DNA from: Clostridium simiarum
GTDB lineage: Bacteria; Bacillota; Clostridia; Clostridiales; Clostridiaceae
DNA length: 46,785 nt
Assembly: GCF_018919175.1 (NCBI RefSeq)
Contig: NZ_JAHLQL010000010.1
Location: 1-46,785, forward strand
Direction of reading: 5' to 3'
Shown piece by piece: positions 7,854-18,100 of this stretch. Position numbers and translations under genes: made by a program. Every line of letters begins with the position of its first letter. The stretch's first letter is position 1. A model generated the notes under the pieces. The model was given only the letters and a program-made list of their open reading frames with translations, was not told the DNA's origin and searched no databases.

Positions 7854-8372
7854 TTGGATATTGAGAATTTAGTTAAGCTTGCACAAAAGGATGAAGATAA
7901 TGCTTTTTATGAGCTTATTTCTTTAAATAAAGAAAAAATGTATGTTACGGCTTATGCTTACGTTAATAACAAAGAGGATGCTTTAGATATAGTACAAGAA
8001 TCTGTATATAAAGCTTACACTTCAATAAAAAAGCTTAAAGAACCTAAATTTTTTAATACCTGGATAACTAGAATAGTTATTAATTGTTCCATTGATTTGG
8101 TAAGAAAAAATAAAAAACTTAAGATAAGCAAAGAAGAGGAATTAATGATAAATGGAGCTTACTTAGGGGATTTAAAGGAAGAAAAGATAGATTTAAGAGA
8201 AGCTATAAGTTGTCTTGATGAAAAATTTAAGGCTGTAGTTATATTAAAATACTTTCATCAATTAACCTTAGTAGAGGTAGCGGATACGTTAGGGATGCCA
8301 CTAGGTACTGTAAAAACCTATCTTAATAAGGCGCTGAAAGCTTTAAGGATAGAACTAAGGGAGGTAGATTAG
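7854..8372 (+). CDS. ECF RNA polymerase sigma factor
   Basis: A 172-residue sigma-70 family protein with only region 2 and region 4. Region 2 reads DALDIVQESVYKAY (about 44-57) and WITRIVINCSID. Region 4 carries a helix-turn-helix, LVEVADTLGMPLGTVKTYLNKALKAL (about 141-166). The start is TTG at 7854 behind GGAGGGGGA; no ATG fits. The stop is 3 nt before the next gene, whose ribosome site (AAGGGAGG) lies inside this gene, so translation is coupled. The membrane protein downstream is probably its anti-sigma factor. The regulon cannot be read from here. Confidence 0.95.
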   Translation: MDIENLVKLAQKDEDNAFYELISLNKEKMYVTAYAYVNNKEDALDIVQESVYKAYTSIKKLKEPKFFNTWITRIVINCSIDLVRKNKKLKISKEEELMINGAYLGDLKEEKIDLREAISCLDEKFKAVVILKYFHQLTLVEVADTLGMPLGTVKTYLNKALKALRIELREVD

Positions 8373-8375
8373 ATT

Positions 8376-10295
8376 ATGAATAATGAAAAAGATATTGATA
8401 AATATTTTGAAGGTATTGAAATTCCTAAGGAACTAGATTTTTCTATAGAAAAAGGAATGACTAAAGGAAAAAAGGCTAATAAAAGAAATAAAATTATTAA
8501 GATAATATCCACTATAGCAGCTATATTATTAATAGCATTATTAAATAAAAATGAGATTAAAAGCTTTAATGATAAACCTATGCCTGATAATTCTAGTGTT
8601 GTAGTAAGTAAAAAGTTATGGTTACCTACAGTAGATACAGAAGAAAAGCTTATATCATTATTGGAAAGTAATAATAAAATAGTACAAGAAAAAGGTATGG
8701 CTGATAAAGAGAGTTCAGCTTCATCATATTCTAAAACTAATAATCAAGTAGAGGGTGTTGAAGAAAGTGATATAGTAAAAACTGATGGAAAATATATTTA
8801 TATGATAAGAGAAACTAATGACCATAAAAAGGAATTTATCATTGTAGAGGGATATCCAGCAGAAGATATAAAAATATTATCTACTATATCCTTAGGAAAT
8901 AATGTTTATAATGAACAGATACAAATATTTGAGGATAAAATAGTGATTATATACGATGCTCAAAATAATCAAATAGATAATGATGTTAATGATGACAATA
9001 AAGTCAAAACTGATTTTATAGGAACCCTTCAAAGTAATGTAAAAATCTATGATAAAAAAGATATAAAAGATATTAAGCTAGTTAGAGAAATAAGCTATGA
9101 AGGATCACTAATCAGTGATAGGGTTATAGATGGGCAATTATATTTAGTAACAGAAAAAGGATTTTATTACGATTATATGAAAAAGGGAGAATCAATAAAT
9201 AAAACTCCTCATATAAAAGACTCATTAGAAGGAGATAAGGCTATTGACTTAAAAAGCTTATATTATTGCCCTAACGTGCCTTCAGAAAGCCTTATAACTA
9301 TAACTTCTATAAACTTAAAGAACCCTTCTGAAAAATCAATTTCAAAAACAATACTAGCATCTGCTAATAATATGTACGTTTCAGAAAATAACCTTTACCT
9401 TTCAGGTTTTAATTATGAGGAAAATAAGACATTATTGTTTAAATTCCAATTAAATAAGGGAGAAATAAATTATGTAGCAGATGGAGAAGTATCGGGGCAT
9501 ATATTAAATCAATTTTCCATGGATCAATATGGTGATACCTTTAGAGTAGCAACAACTAGCAATAAGGAAATGAGCAAAAGTGAAGATAATGAAAATAATA
9601 TCTATGTATTAGGAAGTGATATGAAGCTTTTAGGAAAGCTAGAAGGGCTAGCTAAAGGAGAGAGGATATACTCAGCAAGATTTATTAAGGATAAAGCTTA
9701 TTTGGTTACCTTTAAGCAGGTAGATCCTTTATTCGTTATAGATATTTTTGATAATAAAAATCCTAAGGTTTTAGGTGAGCTTAAGATACCAGGGTTTAGT
9801 AATTATCTTCATCCTTATGATGAAAACACCCTAATAGGTTTTGGACAAAATACTGTTGAAGTAAAAGAAAATGGTAGAGAATTTACGAGAGTTAATGGTA
9901 TAAAGCTATCTATGTTCGATGTAAGAGACTTGAGTAATCCTAAGGAAATATATAATGAAATCATAGGGGGAGAGAGAACCTACTCAGAGCTTTTATACAA
10001 TCACAAAGCGCTGCTATTTTCAAAAGAAAAAGATATAATGGGATTTCCTATAATGGAAAGAGAAAAAGATAAATCTTTTAATGGAGCAAAGCTATATAAG
10101 GTATCAAAGGAAAAAGGCTTTGAATTTATAGATAATATTACAAGTATAGATGAAGATATTCAAGAAAAAGCTATGTATACAAAACAAGTAAAAAGGTTAA
10201 TACTCATAGATAATAATATATACTCTATATCAAATCAAGGTATAAAAGTTATGAGATTAGAAGATAGGAAGGTTGTAGGAACAATAAACTTCTAA
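8376..10295 (+). CDS. Membrane-anchored beta-propeller protein, probable anti-sigma factor/sensor
   Basis: A 639-residue protein. Residues 1-38 are charged and cytoplasmic, 39-56 form one transmembrane helix (IIKIISTIAAILLIALL), and the rest is extracytoplasmic. The segment VEGVEESDIVKTDGKYIY (about 127-144) is the hallmark opening of the C-terminal beta-propeller family related to WD40 (PF09826). The ATG at 8376 is 3 nt after the ECF sigma stop codon. The topology is that of a membrane anti-sigma factor: a short cytosolic tail to hold sigma and a large outside sensor. That role is inferred; the propeller family itself has no agreed function. A decayed lipoprotein gene follows. Confidence 0.88.
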   Translation: MNNEKDIDKYFEGIEIPKELDFSIEKGMTKGKKANKRNKIIKIISTIAAILLIALLNKNEIKSFNDKPMPDNSSVVVSKKLWLPTVDTEEKLISLLESNNKIVQEKGMADKESSASSYSKTNNQVEGVEESDIVKTDGKYIYMIRETNDHKKEFIIVEGYPAEDIKILSTISLGNNVYNEQIQIFEDKIVIIYDAQNNQIDNDVNDDNKVKTDFIGTLQSNVKIYDKKDIKDIKLVREISYEGSLISDRVIDGQLYLVTEKGFYYDYMKKGESINKTPHIKDSLEGDKAIDLKSLYYCPNVPSESLITITSINLKNPSEKSISKTILASANNMYVSENNLYLSGFNYEENKTLLFKFQLNKGEINYVADGEVSGHILNQFSMDQYGDTFRVATTSNKEMSKSEDNENNIYVLGSDMKLLGKLEGLAKGERIYSARFIKDKAYLVTFKQVDPLFVIDIFDNKNPKVLGELKIPGFSNYLHPYDENTLIGFGQNTVEVKENGREFTRVNGIKLSMFDVRDLSNPKEIYNEIIGGERTYSELLYNHKALLFSKEKDIMGFPIMEREKDKSFNGAKLYKVSKEKGFEFIDNITSIDEDIQEKAMYTKQVKRLILIDNNIYSISNQGIKVMRLEDRKVVGTINF

Positions 10296-10325
10296 GACCT
10301 TACATTTAGAATTTTATATAGTAAG

Positions 10326-10860
10326 ATGATTGTTTTGAAAAAATCATATATTTCCATAGTTTTAATGGTTAGTCTTTCTATGATAATGTTGCTAGGATGA
10401 TCATAAAAAACAGCTACTTATAATATTTCTAATAACGATAATAAAAGCACAAGCACTAATAGCAGTGAAGTTAATTCTGTTTTATATAACTTAGCTATAC
10501 CTGAAAATATAGTTTATTATAGAGATAGAAATAAAGTTATTATTTCTAAAGAAGACACAAGGTTTGAGCTTATGTTTAACGAATTCAAAGAAAGTATTAA
10601 TGGATTATATAAAAGTAAATTTTTTTATAGATGATTTGAAGAAAAAAGGGATGTTACTAGAATTTGATTACTCCAAAAATGAAACCTTGCAATATACTCA
10701 TCTCAATGAATAAGGGGAAATTGGGAGTACTCACTTTACTAAGCTTTACTTTAATTTAAATGAAAAGGATAGTGGTAGCAATACCATGGGAACTGAGAGA
10801 GATGAAAAGGTCCTGTTGGATTATTTAAACTTAATTATGATAAATTGCTTAGCTTATTAA
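10326..10860 (+). pseudogene. Decayed lipoprotein gene
   Basis: From the ATG at 10326 the frame encodes a basic start, a hydrophobic signal segment (about residues 8-24) and then LLG followed by TGA exactly where the lipobox cysteine (LLGC) should be, then TCA and TAA. The frame then stays open for about 70 codons in a Ser/Asn/Lys-rich style, ending after a run of seven T at 10620-10626. Removing one T restores a frame (FIDDLKKKGMLLEFDYSKNE) that runs on, with one more stop (TAA after HLNE), to TAA at 10858. So the gene has two stops at the lipobox, a one-base slip in a T run and another nonsense codon. It probably once belonged to the sigma/propeller operon upstream. The original function is unknown. 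Confidence 0.75.
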
Positions 10861-10930
10861 ACAATTAAATAAGTGAATTCAAAAATCTAGTTAAATAAAA
10901 AGGTGTGGGAATACTTTAGGGAACTATAAG

Positions 10931-10976
10931 AAAAAATACTGTGAAAAATTTTTAGTTTGGCACAGTATTTTTTTAG
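10931..10976 (+). terminator. Terminator after the sigma/propeller/lipoprotein region
   Basis: AAAAATACTGTG (10932-10943) pairs with CACAGTATTTTT (from 10961), and a T-run follows. It closes the transcription unit begun by the ECF sigma gene. Between it and the tRNA-Ser promoter lie about 120 nt without a credible gene; a 12-codon frame at 11004 is too short to claim. Confidence 0.85.
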
Positions 10977-11095
10977 AATTTATAAAATGAAGGGTGATCT
11001 AACATGATGCCAAGCCTTGAAAATACAAGGAATAACTGTTGAAATCTTTATACGAAAAATAAATTAAAATTCTACAAAAAAATTTAGAAAGGTTG

Positions 11096-11124
11096 TTGAC
11101 ATATAATATATGTGCTGATATAAT
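11096..11124 (+). promoter_or_regulatory. Consensus promoter of the tRNA-Ser pair
   Basis: TTGACA sits at 11096-11101, followed by 17 nt and TATAAT at 11119-11124. Both hexamers are perfect. The first tRNA begins 21 nt after the -10 element. Confidence 0.88.
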
Positions 11125-11144
11125 AAAATATGTCGTAAGGACGT

Positions 11145-11235
11145 GGAAAGATGGTCGAGTTGGTTTAAGGCACCGGTCTTGAAAACCGGCGTACGGGTGA
11201 CCGTACCTAGGGTTCGAATCCCTATCTTTCCGCCA
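11145..11235 (+). tRNA. tRNA-Ser (UGA)
   Basis: A 91-nt class II tRNA with encoded CCA. The anticodon loop is CTTGAAA, giving UGA, which reads UCA and other UCN codons. A long extra arm (GTACGGGTGACCGTAC) pairs on itself, as tRNA-Ser requires for recognition by SerRS. The acceptor stem GGAAAGA pairs with TCTTTCC. Confidence 0.97.
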
Positions 11236-11265
11236 TTTTTTTATAATGAATTATTTTAAGGGCAT

Positions 11266-11356
11266 GGAGAAATACTCAAGTGGCCGAAGAGGCGCCCCTG
11301 CTAAGGGCGTAGGTCGGGAAACCGGCGCGAGGGTTCAAATCCCTCTTTCTCCGCCA
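11266..11356 (+). tRNA. tRNA-Ser (GCU)
   Basis: A 91-nt class II tRNA with encoded CCA. The anticodon loop is CTGCTAA, giving GCU, which reads AGC and AGU. It has a long paired extra arm (GGTCGGGAAACCGGC). It lies 30 nt after tRNA-Ser(UGA) in the same transcript. Confidence 0.97.
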
Positions 11357-11390
11357 AAAACACCTAACTTTTAAGTTAGGTGTTTTTTTA
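11357..11390 (+). terminator. Terminator of the tRNA-Ser operon
   Basis: ACACCTAACTT (11360-11370) pairs with AAGTTAGGTGT (11373-11383) around a tiny loop, followed by a T-run. Confidence 0.92.
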
Positions 11391-11528
11391 TAATTAATTT
11401 AAATAATTCAAGGATTCTATCCTTATTTTAAAATTTCAAGGCACTGGTAAAATTAAATAAAATTCAGAAGAATAATACAAAGATTTGGTTATTATGATAT
11501 TCTATAAAGAAGAGATCATAAAATAACT

Positions 11529-11589
11529 TTGACAGTATTAAGTTTTTAATTGATATACATTAATAGATGAGGAGGTTTACCTCATCTAT
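11529..11589 (+). promoter_or_regulatory. Candidate addBA promoter with 5' leader hairpin
   Basis: TTGACA (11529-11534) is followed after 17 nt by GATATA (11552-11557), a fair -10. A perfect 10-bp hairpin begins at 11563, close to the expected transcription start: 11563-11572 pairs with 11580-11589 (core AGATGAGG / CCTCATCT). No T-run follows, so it is not a terminator. A hairpin at the very 5' end could protect the mRNA. The long coding unit addB-addA begins 40 nt later. Confidence 0.55.
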
Positions 11590-11628
11590 AACTCAATAAA
11601 GTACTTTTAGGTAGGTGAAGTTAAGGAA

Positions 11629-14600
11629 ATGAGTATAAGATTTATATATGGAAGAGCTGGAAGTGGTAAAAGTACCTTTTGCCTTCAGCAAATAAAGAAT
11701 AGAATTGAAAAAGGAGAAGGAGAAAAATTAATTTTATTAGTTCCTGAACAGTTTTCATTCAAAGCTGAAAAAAATCTTTTAGACAGTGTAGGAGAGAGAG
11801 CTTTAAAGCAGGCAGAGGTTTTAAGTTTTAAAAGAATGAGCAATAGGATATTAGATGAAGTTGGTGGTATTGCTCATAAAAGAATGAATGATGCAGGAAA
11901 GAATATGCTTCTTTTCAAGATATTAGATCAAATAAGTGATAAACTAAAGTTTTTTTATAAAGCTAGTAAGCAGCAAGGTTTTGTAGATATACTAGCAGAG
12001 GTTATTACGGAATTTAAAAGATATAATATAACTCCAAAGATTATAAAGGAATCTTTGAATAAAATAGAGGATTTAGAGCTAAAAAATAAATTAGAGGACC
12101 TTTCAAGTATTTATGATGATTTCCAAGAATATATTGAGTCTGGATATATAGACTCAGAAGAAGAACTTACAATATTAGCTAGAAAATTAGATGAAAGTAA
12201 TTATTTTCATGGAGCAGAGGTTTGGATAGATGAATTCAGCACCTTTACACCTCAACAGTACAGCATAATAGAAAAATTACTTAGATCCTGTAAACGAGTA
12301 AATATCACTTTATGCTGTGATGGTTTAAATGGAAATAATGAAGTAGATAATACAGATGTTTTTTCTGTAACTAAAAATACAGAAAGAAAGCTTCTAAAAA
12401 TAATTCAAGAAAGTGGTATAGGCTATGAAAAACCTATAGATCTAAACAAAGAGTGTTGTAAGAGGTTTGAACATAGTAAAGAATTACAGCATATAGAAAG
12501 ACATTTCTTTTCATTTCCTTACAAATACTATAATCCACCAGTAAAAAGTTTAAGAATATATAAGGCTTTAAATAGTTATGATGAAGTAGAAAAAGTAGCA
12601 AGAGATATAGTTTCTTTAGTGAGAGATAAGGATTATAGATTTAAAGATATAGCAGTAGTTTGTAGAGAACTTTCAGATTATGAAAAGATAGTGTCTGTTA
12701 TATTTAAAGAATATAACATTCCTTTTTTCTTAGATAAGAAAAGAGATGTTACAGATAATCCATTGGTAGTTCTTATAACCTCTATTTTTGATATATTTAT
12801 TAAAAATTGGTCCTATGAGTCTGTTTTTAGATATATTAAAACAGGGCTTATAAAGATACCTAGAGAGGATATAGATGTATTAGAGAACTATATATTAGCC
12901 TATGGAATAAGAGGATCTCATTGGACTCATGATGAGATTTGGAAATTTGGTTTTGATGATAATAAGGAACTGAGTTTATATGAAGCTGACAAACTAAATA
13001 AAATAAATGAAGTTAAGGACACTATAAGAGAACCCCTACTAAAATTACACTCATCAATTAAAAGTGATTATAGAGTTTTAAATATTTGTAGCAGTATATA
13101 TGAATTTTTGAAAGAATCGGGGACTTTAGAAACTATAGAACAATGGTCAAAGGATTTTTCAGATAAAGGTGAACAAGAAAAATCTGATGAATATGACCAG
13201 ATAACTGATATAGTAATGCAGGTATTAGATCAGATGGTAGATGTTATGGGAGAGGAAAGGGTAAAGTTAGATAAATTCATAAATATGTTAAATGTAGGTT
13301 TTGAAAAATATGAAATGGGACTTATACCGGTTTCTTTAGATGAGGTTTTAGTAGGCGATATAGGTAGGATTAAAAGCCATGATATAAGATCTCTTTATAT
13401 AATTGGTGTAAATGATGGGGTATTTCCTAAAAGCTCGAGAGAAGAGGGGATACTATCAGATTTTGATAGAAATATATTAAAAGAAAATGGAGTAGAACTA
13501 GCTCCAGATACTAAAACCCAAGCCTTTGAAGAGCAGTTTTTAGTCTATACTGCACTTACCATGGGAAAAGAATATATGATGATAACTTACCCCATGGCTG
13601 ATTTTGAAGGAAAGGCTTTAAGACCTTCTATTATAATATCTAGGATGAAAAAGCTATTTCCAAAGATTATAGAAGAAAGTGATATTGTTAATAATGTAGA
13701 GGATAATTTTGAATATATAGTTTCTCCAGAGCCTACATTTAATGAACTTATATCTACTTTAAGAAGAAACTTTGAAGGGGAAGAAACAGAGAAAATATGG
13801 TCAGAGGTTTATTATTGGTATAGAGATAAAGAGCAATGGAAAGATAAAATAGCCTCAGTTTTTAAAGGATTTAAATATAATAATTTAGTAGAAAAAGCAG
13901 ATGAAGATAAAATTAAAGCCTTATATATGAAACCCTTCAATTTTGATGTATCTAGAATAGAAAAATATGCTGAATGTCCTTTTGCTTACTATGTTCAATA
14001 CGGACTTAAGGCAAAAGATAGGAAGATATATGAATTTTCAGCTCCTGATATAGGAAGTTTCATGCATGATGTAATAGATAAATTTTCAGATAAGGTAAAA
14101 GAAGAAAGTTTAAGTTGGAGAGAATTAGACGTAGATTGGTGTAGAACAACCATATCAAATTTAGTGGAAGAAACTATAGATGATAAAAATGCTATATTAA
14201 AAAGCTCTGCTAAATATAAATATATGGCTGGAAGGATGAAAAAGATAATATCAAAGTCCATTATGATAATTTCTGAGCATATAAAAAGAAGTAGTTTTGA
14301 ACCTTTAGCTAATGAGTTAAAGTTTGGATTAGGTTATAGAGACTTAAAACCTATAGAGATATCCCTTCCTTCAGGAGAGATGGTTACCCTTCAAGGAAGA
14401 ATAGATAGAATAGACAGCATGGAATTAGAAGATAAGGTTTATATAAGGATTATTGACTACAAAACAGGAAATAAGGATTTCTCTTTATCTGATGTATATT
14501 ATGGACTTCAGCTTCAGCTTTTAGTATATCTTGAGGCTATATTAGAAAATGCGGATAAATTTATAGATTCACAAACCCTTCCAGGAGCTATATTATACTT

Positions 14601-15102
14601 TAGAGTTGATGATCCTATAGTAAAGGGAAAAAAAGCATTAAAAGAAGAAGAAGTTGAAAATTTAATATTAAAGAAGCTAAAAATGAGAGGACTTTTACTA
14701 GCTGATGCTAAGGTAGTAAAAGAGATGGATAATAATATAGAAGGGTACTCTTTAATAATTCCTGCAAGGATAAATAAAGATGGTTCCCTTGGTAAATCTT
14801 CAGCAATAACCTTAGAGGAATTTGATGTATTAAGAGAATATGTAAAAGAAACCTTAGTGAAATTATGTGATGAAATGTTAAGTGGAGATATCAGTATAAA
14901 ACCTATTAAAAAGGATAAATATACAAGTTGTAGTTATTGCAAGTTTTCTTCTATATGTCAATTTGATGCATCTATTAAGGGAAATAAATATGAAAACATA
15001 AACAAAAAGACTGACGAAGAGGCCTTAGAGCTTATATATAAACAGGTATCTAATAGACTTATGATTGAAAGCAAGGGAGGTGACAGTGATGGGAGAAACT
15101 AA
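11629..15102 (+). CDS. addB: AddB, helicase-nuclease subunit B
   Basis: A 1157-residue subunit of the AddAB enzyme, which resects double-strand DNA ends up to a Chi-type site for RecA loading. The Walker A motif GRAGSGKS lies at residues 8-15. The C-terminal RecB-type nuclease has IIDYKTGNK (about 944-952). Four cysteines fit the Fe-S staple of AddB nucleases: C783 (in ECPFAYYVQYGL) and C1101-x2-C1104-x5-C1110. Length is normal. The ATG at 11629 is preceded by GGTGAAGTTAAGGA. The gene overlaps addA by 14 nt, giving coupled translation of the two subunits. Confidence 0.97.
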   Translation: MSIRFIYGRAGSGKSTFCLQQIKNRIEKGEGEKLILLVPEQFSFKAEKNLLDSVGERALKQAEVLSFKRMSNRILDEVGGIAHKRMNDAGKNMLLFKILDQISDKLKFFYKASKQQGFVDILAEVITEFKRYNITPKIIKESLNKIEDLELKNKLEDLSSIYDDFQEYIESGYIDSEEELTILARKLDESNYFHGAEVWIDEFSTFTPQQYSIIEKLLRSCKRVNITLCCDGLNGNNEVDNTDVFSVTKNTERKLLKIIQESGIGYEKPIDLNKECCKRFEHSKELQHIERHFFSFPYKYYNPPVKSLRIYKALNSYDEVEKVARDIVSLVRDKDYRFKDIAVVCRELSDYEKIVSVIFKEYNIPFFLDKKRDVTDNPLVVLITSIFDIFIKNWSYESVFRYIKTGLIKIPREDIDVLENYILAYGIRGSHWTHDEIWKFGFDDNKELSLYEADKLNKINEVKDTIREPLLKLHSSIKSDYRVLNICSSIYEFLKESGTLETIEQWSKDFSDKGEQEKSDEYDQITDIVMQVLDQMVDVMGEERVKLDKFINMLNVGFEKYEMGLIPVSLDEVLVGDIGRIKSHDIRSLYIIGVNDGVFPKSSREEGILSDFDRNILKENGVELAPDTKTQAFEEQFLVYTALTMGKEYMMITYPMADFEGKALRPSIIISRMKKLFPKIIEESDIVNNVEDNFEYIVSPEPTFNELISTLRRNFEGEETEKIWSEVYYWYRDKEQWKDKIASVFKGFKYNNLVEKADEDKIKALYMKPFNFDVSRIEKYAECPFAYYVQYGLKAKDRKIYEFSAPDIGSFMHDVIDKFSDKVKEESLSWRELDVDWCRTTISNLVEETIDDKNAILKSSAKYKYMAGRMKKIISKSIMIISEHIKRSSFEPLANELKFGLGYRDLKPIEISLPSGEMVTLQGRIDRIDSMELEDKVYIRIIDYKTGNKDFSLSDVYYGLQLQLLVYLEAILENADKFIDSQTLPGAILYFRVDDPIVKGKKALKEEEVENLILKKLKMRGLLLADAKVVKEMDNNIEGYSLIIPARINKDGSLGKSSAITLEEFDVLREYVKETLVKLCDEMLSGDISIKPIKKDKYTSCSYCKFSSICQFDASIKGNKYENINKKTDEEALELIYKQVSNRLMIESKGGDSDGRN

Positions 15103-18100
15103 ATGGACCAAAGAACAAGAGAAAGCTATAAAAACTAGAGGATCTAATCTTTTAGTTGCAGCAGCAGCGGGTTCAGGAAAAACTGCTGTATTAGTTGAAA
15201 GAATAATAAGGATGATAACGGATAAAGAAAAGCCTGTAGATATAGATAAGCTTTTAGTAGTGACTTTTACTAATGCAGCTGCTGCTGAAATGAGAGAAAG
15301 AATAGGTGAGGCTATATCTAAAAAGTTAGATAAGGAACCTGATTTAAAGGTACTTCAAAGGCAGCTCACCCTATTAAATAGAGCTAATATTACTACTATG
15401 CACTCCTTTTGTTTAGATATAATAAAAAATAATTTTCATTATATAGATTTAGACCCTAACTTTAGAATTGCTGATGGTACTGAGGCGGTTTTACTTAAAC
15501 AAGAGGTAATGGAAGACTTATTTGAGGAAAAGTATGAAGAGAATAACAATGACTTTATTCTTTTGATGGAATGTTTTACTTCAGGTAAAGATGATATTCA
15601 TCTTAAATCCATAATAGATGATCTTTATAACTTTTCTATGAGTGGACCTTGGCCTCACAAGTGGTTAAGAGAGAAGGCAGAGGATTTTAATATAGATGAG
15701 GCTTTTGATATAGGGCTTTCATCTTGGGGAAGAATAATACTTAATGATATAAATTTAGAGTTAAATGCATTAAGAGAAAAGCTTATGGATGCATTAAATA
15801 TCTGCGAAGCATCTATTGGCCTAGAACCTTATAAGGAAACTATAATAGGAGATTTAAGTACCTTAGAAGCTCTTTTGAGCTCCTTGGAAAAAGGATTTGA
15901 AGAGGTTTATAAAGTTTTTTTATTATCAGACTTTCCTACTATTAAAAGATGTGGAAAAGAGGCAGACAAAGAAGCACAAACTAGAGTTAAATCCTTGAGA
16001 GATGAAGTTAAGAAAAAGATTAAGAAAATAACAGAGAATTATTTTATGGATTCCCCAAAAGAGATTAAGGATAGTTTAAAAGAAATGTACCCTGTTATGA
16101 GATCTTTAGTAGAGCTTACTATAGATTTTGATAATAAATATAAAGAAAGAAAAAGAGAGAGAGGACTTTTGGATTTTAATGATCTAGAACATCTTTCTTT
16201 AGAAATATTAACAGAGATAAATGATGAAGGTAACATAGTACCTTCTAGTATATCTAAAGAATTTAAAGAAAAGTTTGAAGAAGTATTAGTAGATGAATAC
16301 CAAGATAGTAACAGTGTACAAGAAACCATAATAGATATGGTTTCAAGAAAGTATGAAGATAATCCAAATGTATTTATGGTAGGGGATGTAAAGCAAAGCA
16401 TATATAGGTTTAGGCAAGCTAATCCAGAGCTTTTTATGGATAAATACATGAATTATTCAGAAGAGGAAGAAGAAAATAATAAAAAGATATTATTATATAA
16501 AAACTTTAGAAGTAGATTAGAAGTAATAAATGCAGTAAACTATATATTTAAAAAAATAATGTCAAAGGAAGTTGGAGAACTTGAATATGACTTTAAAGAA
16601 GCTTTAAATTTAGGGGCAGACTTTAAGGAAGTAGAAGAATTAGGAACTACCGTAGGTGGTGAGGTGGAACTTAATATAATAGATATAAATGGTGCTGAAA
16701 CTCTAGAAGATGAAGAGGAAGTATCCTCAAAAAATACAGATTATGATGAGCTAGATGAAGAAGAACTAGATAAGATTCAACTAGAGGCTAGGTTAGTAGC
16801 AAGAAAAATAAAGGATATGATAAATCCATCTGAGGGTTTTGTGTTTAAGGTTTATGATAAGAATTTAAATAATTATAGACCTGTAATGTATAAAGATATT
16901 GTAATACTAATGAGAGCTACAGCAGGATTTGCACCTACATTTGTGGAGGAACTTGGATTAGAGGGCATACCAGTATATGCTGATTCTTCAGCGGGATACT
17001 TTCAAACTGTAGAGATAAGAACTATGATGGCCTTACTTCAAGTAATAGATAACCCTCTTCAAGATATACCAATGCTTTCTATTTTAAGGTCACCTATTTT
17101 TTCATTTACACCAGAGGAATTAATAGATCTTAGAATATATAGTAGAGAAAAATATTTTTATGAGTCCATAAAAGACATTGCAGAAAGTGAAGAGGAACTT
17201 GCTAACGACCAAGAAAAATATGAATATGAAGTAAACCTAAAAAGAAAATGTAAGTATGTAATTGAAGCTATTGAAAAATGGAGAGAAAAATCTATCCATA
17301 CCTCTATAGATGAATTTATCTGGTATCTATATACTGATACATCTTATTATGGGTTTGTAAGAGCCATGCCTAATGGGGTTCAAAGGCAAGCTAATCTTAG
17401 AATACTATTCCAAAGAGCAAGACAATATGAAAAGACTAGTTATAAAGGGTTATTTAATTTTATAAACTTCATCAATAAGTTAAGAAAAACTAGTGGAGAT
17501 ATGGGAAGTGCTAAGGTATTAGGAGAAAATGAAAATGTAGTTAGGATAATGAGTATACACAAAAGTAAGGGTTTAGAATTTCCTGTAGTCATACTTTCAG
17601 GATGCGGAAAAAACTTTAATATGATGGATCTTAATAAACCTATACTATTTCATGAACAGTTAGGATTAGGACCAGATTATATAGATATTATAAAACGTAT
17701 ATCTTATGCTACAATAGCTAAGCAGTCTATAAGAAACAAGATAAGCCTAGAAACCTTGTCAGAAGAGATGAGAATATTATATGTGGCATTTACCAGAGCG
17801 AAAGAAAAGTTAATAATAACAGGATCTGTAACAAATTTAGATAAAGCTTCTTATAGATGGTGCTATAGTGCTATGAATTCTACAGATAAAATAGCTTCTT
17901 CAGAGACTATAAAAGCAAAAAGTTATCTAGATTGGATAGGTATGGCTATAGCAAAACATCCTGAAGGAAACCTAATAAGAGAAAGGGCTGGTATAGACTT
18001 AGATAATATAGATTATAAGGATGATTCTAAGTGGAAGGTACAGCTTTGGAATAAAAATAATATATTAAAAGATGTGGAAGAATCAGAGCTTCAGGAAGAT

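Noticed and set aside
11004..11043. A 12-codon frame (start ATGATGCCAAGC) behind GAAGGGTGAT before the tRNA-Ser operon
   Set aside because: It is too short and has no recognisable leader-peptide logic. Another frame across the same stretch is equally open, so there is no coding evidence.
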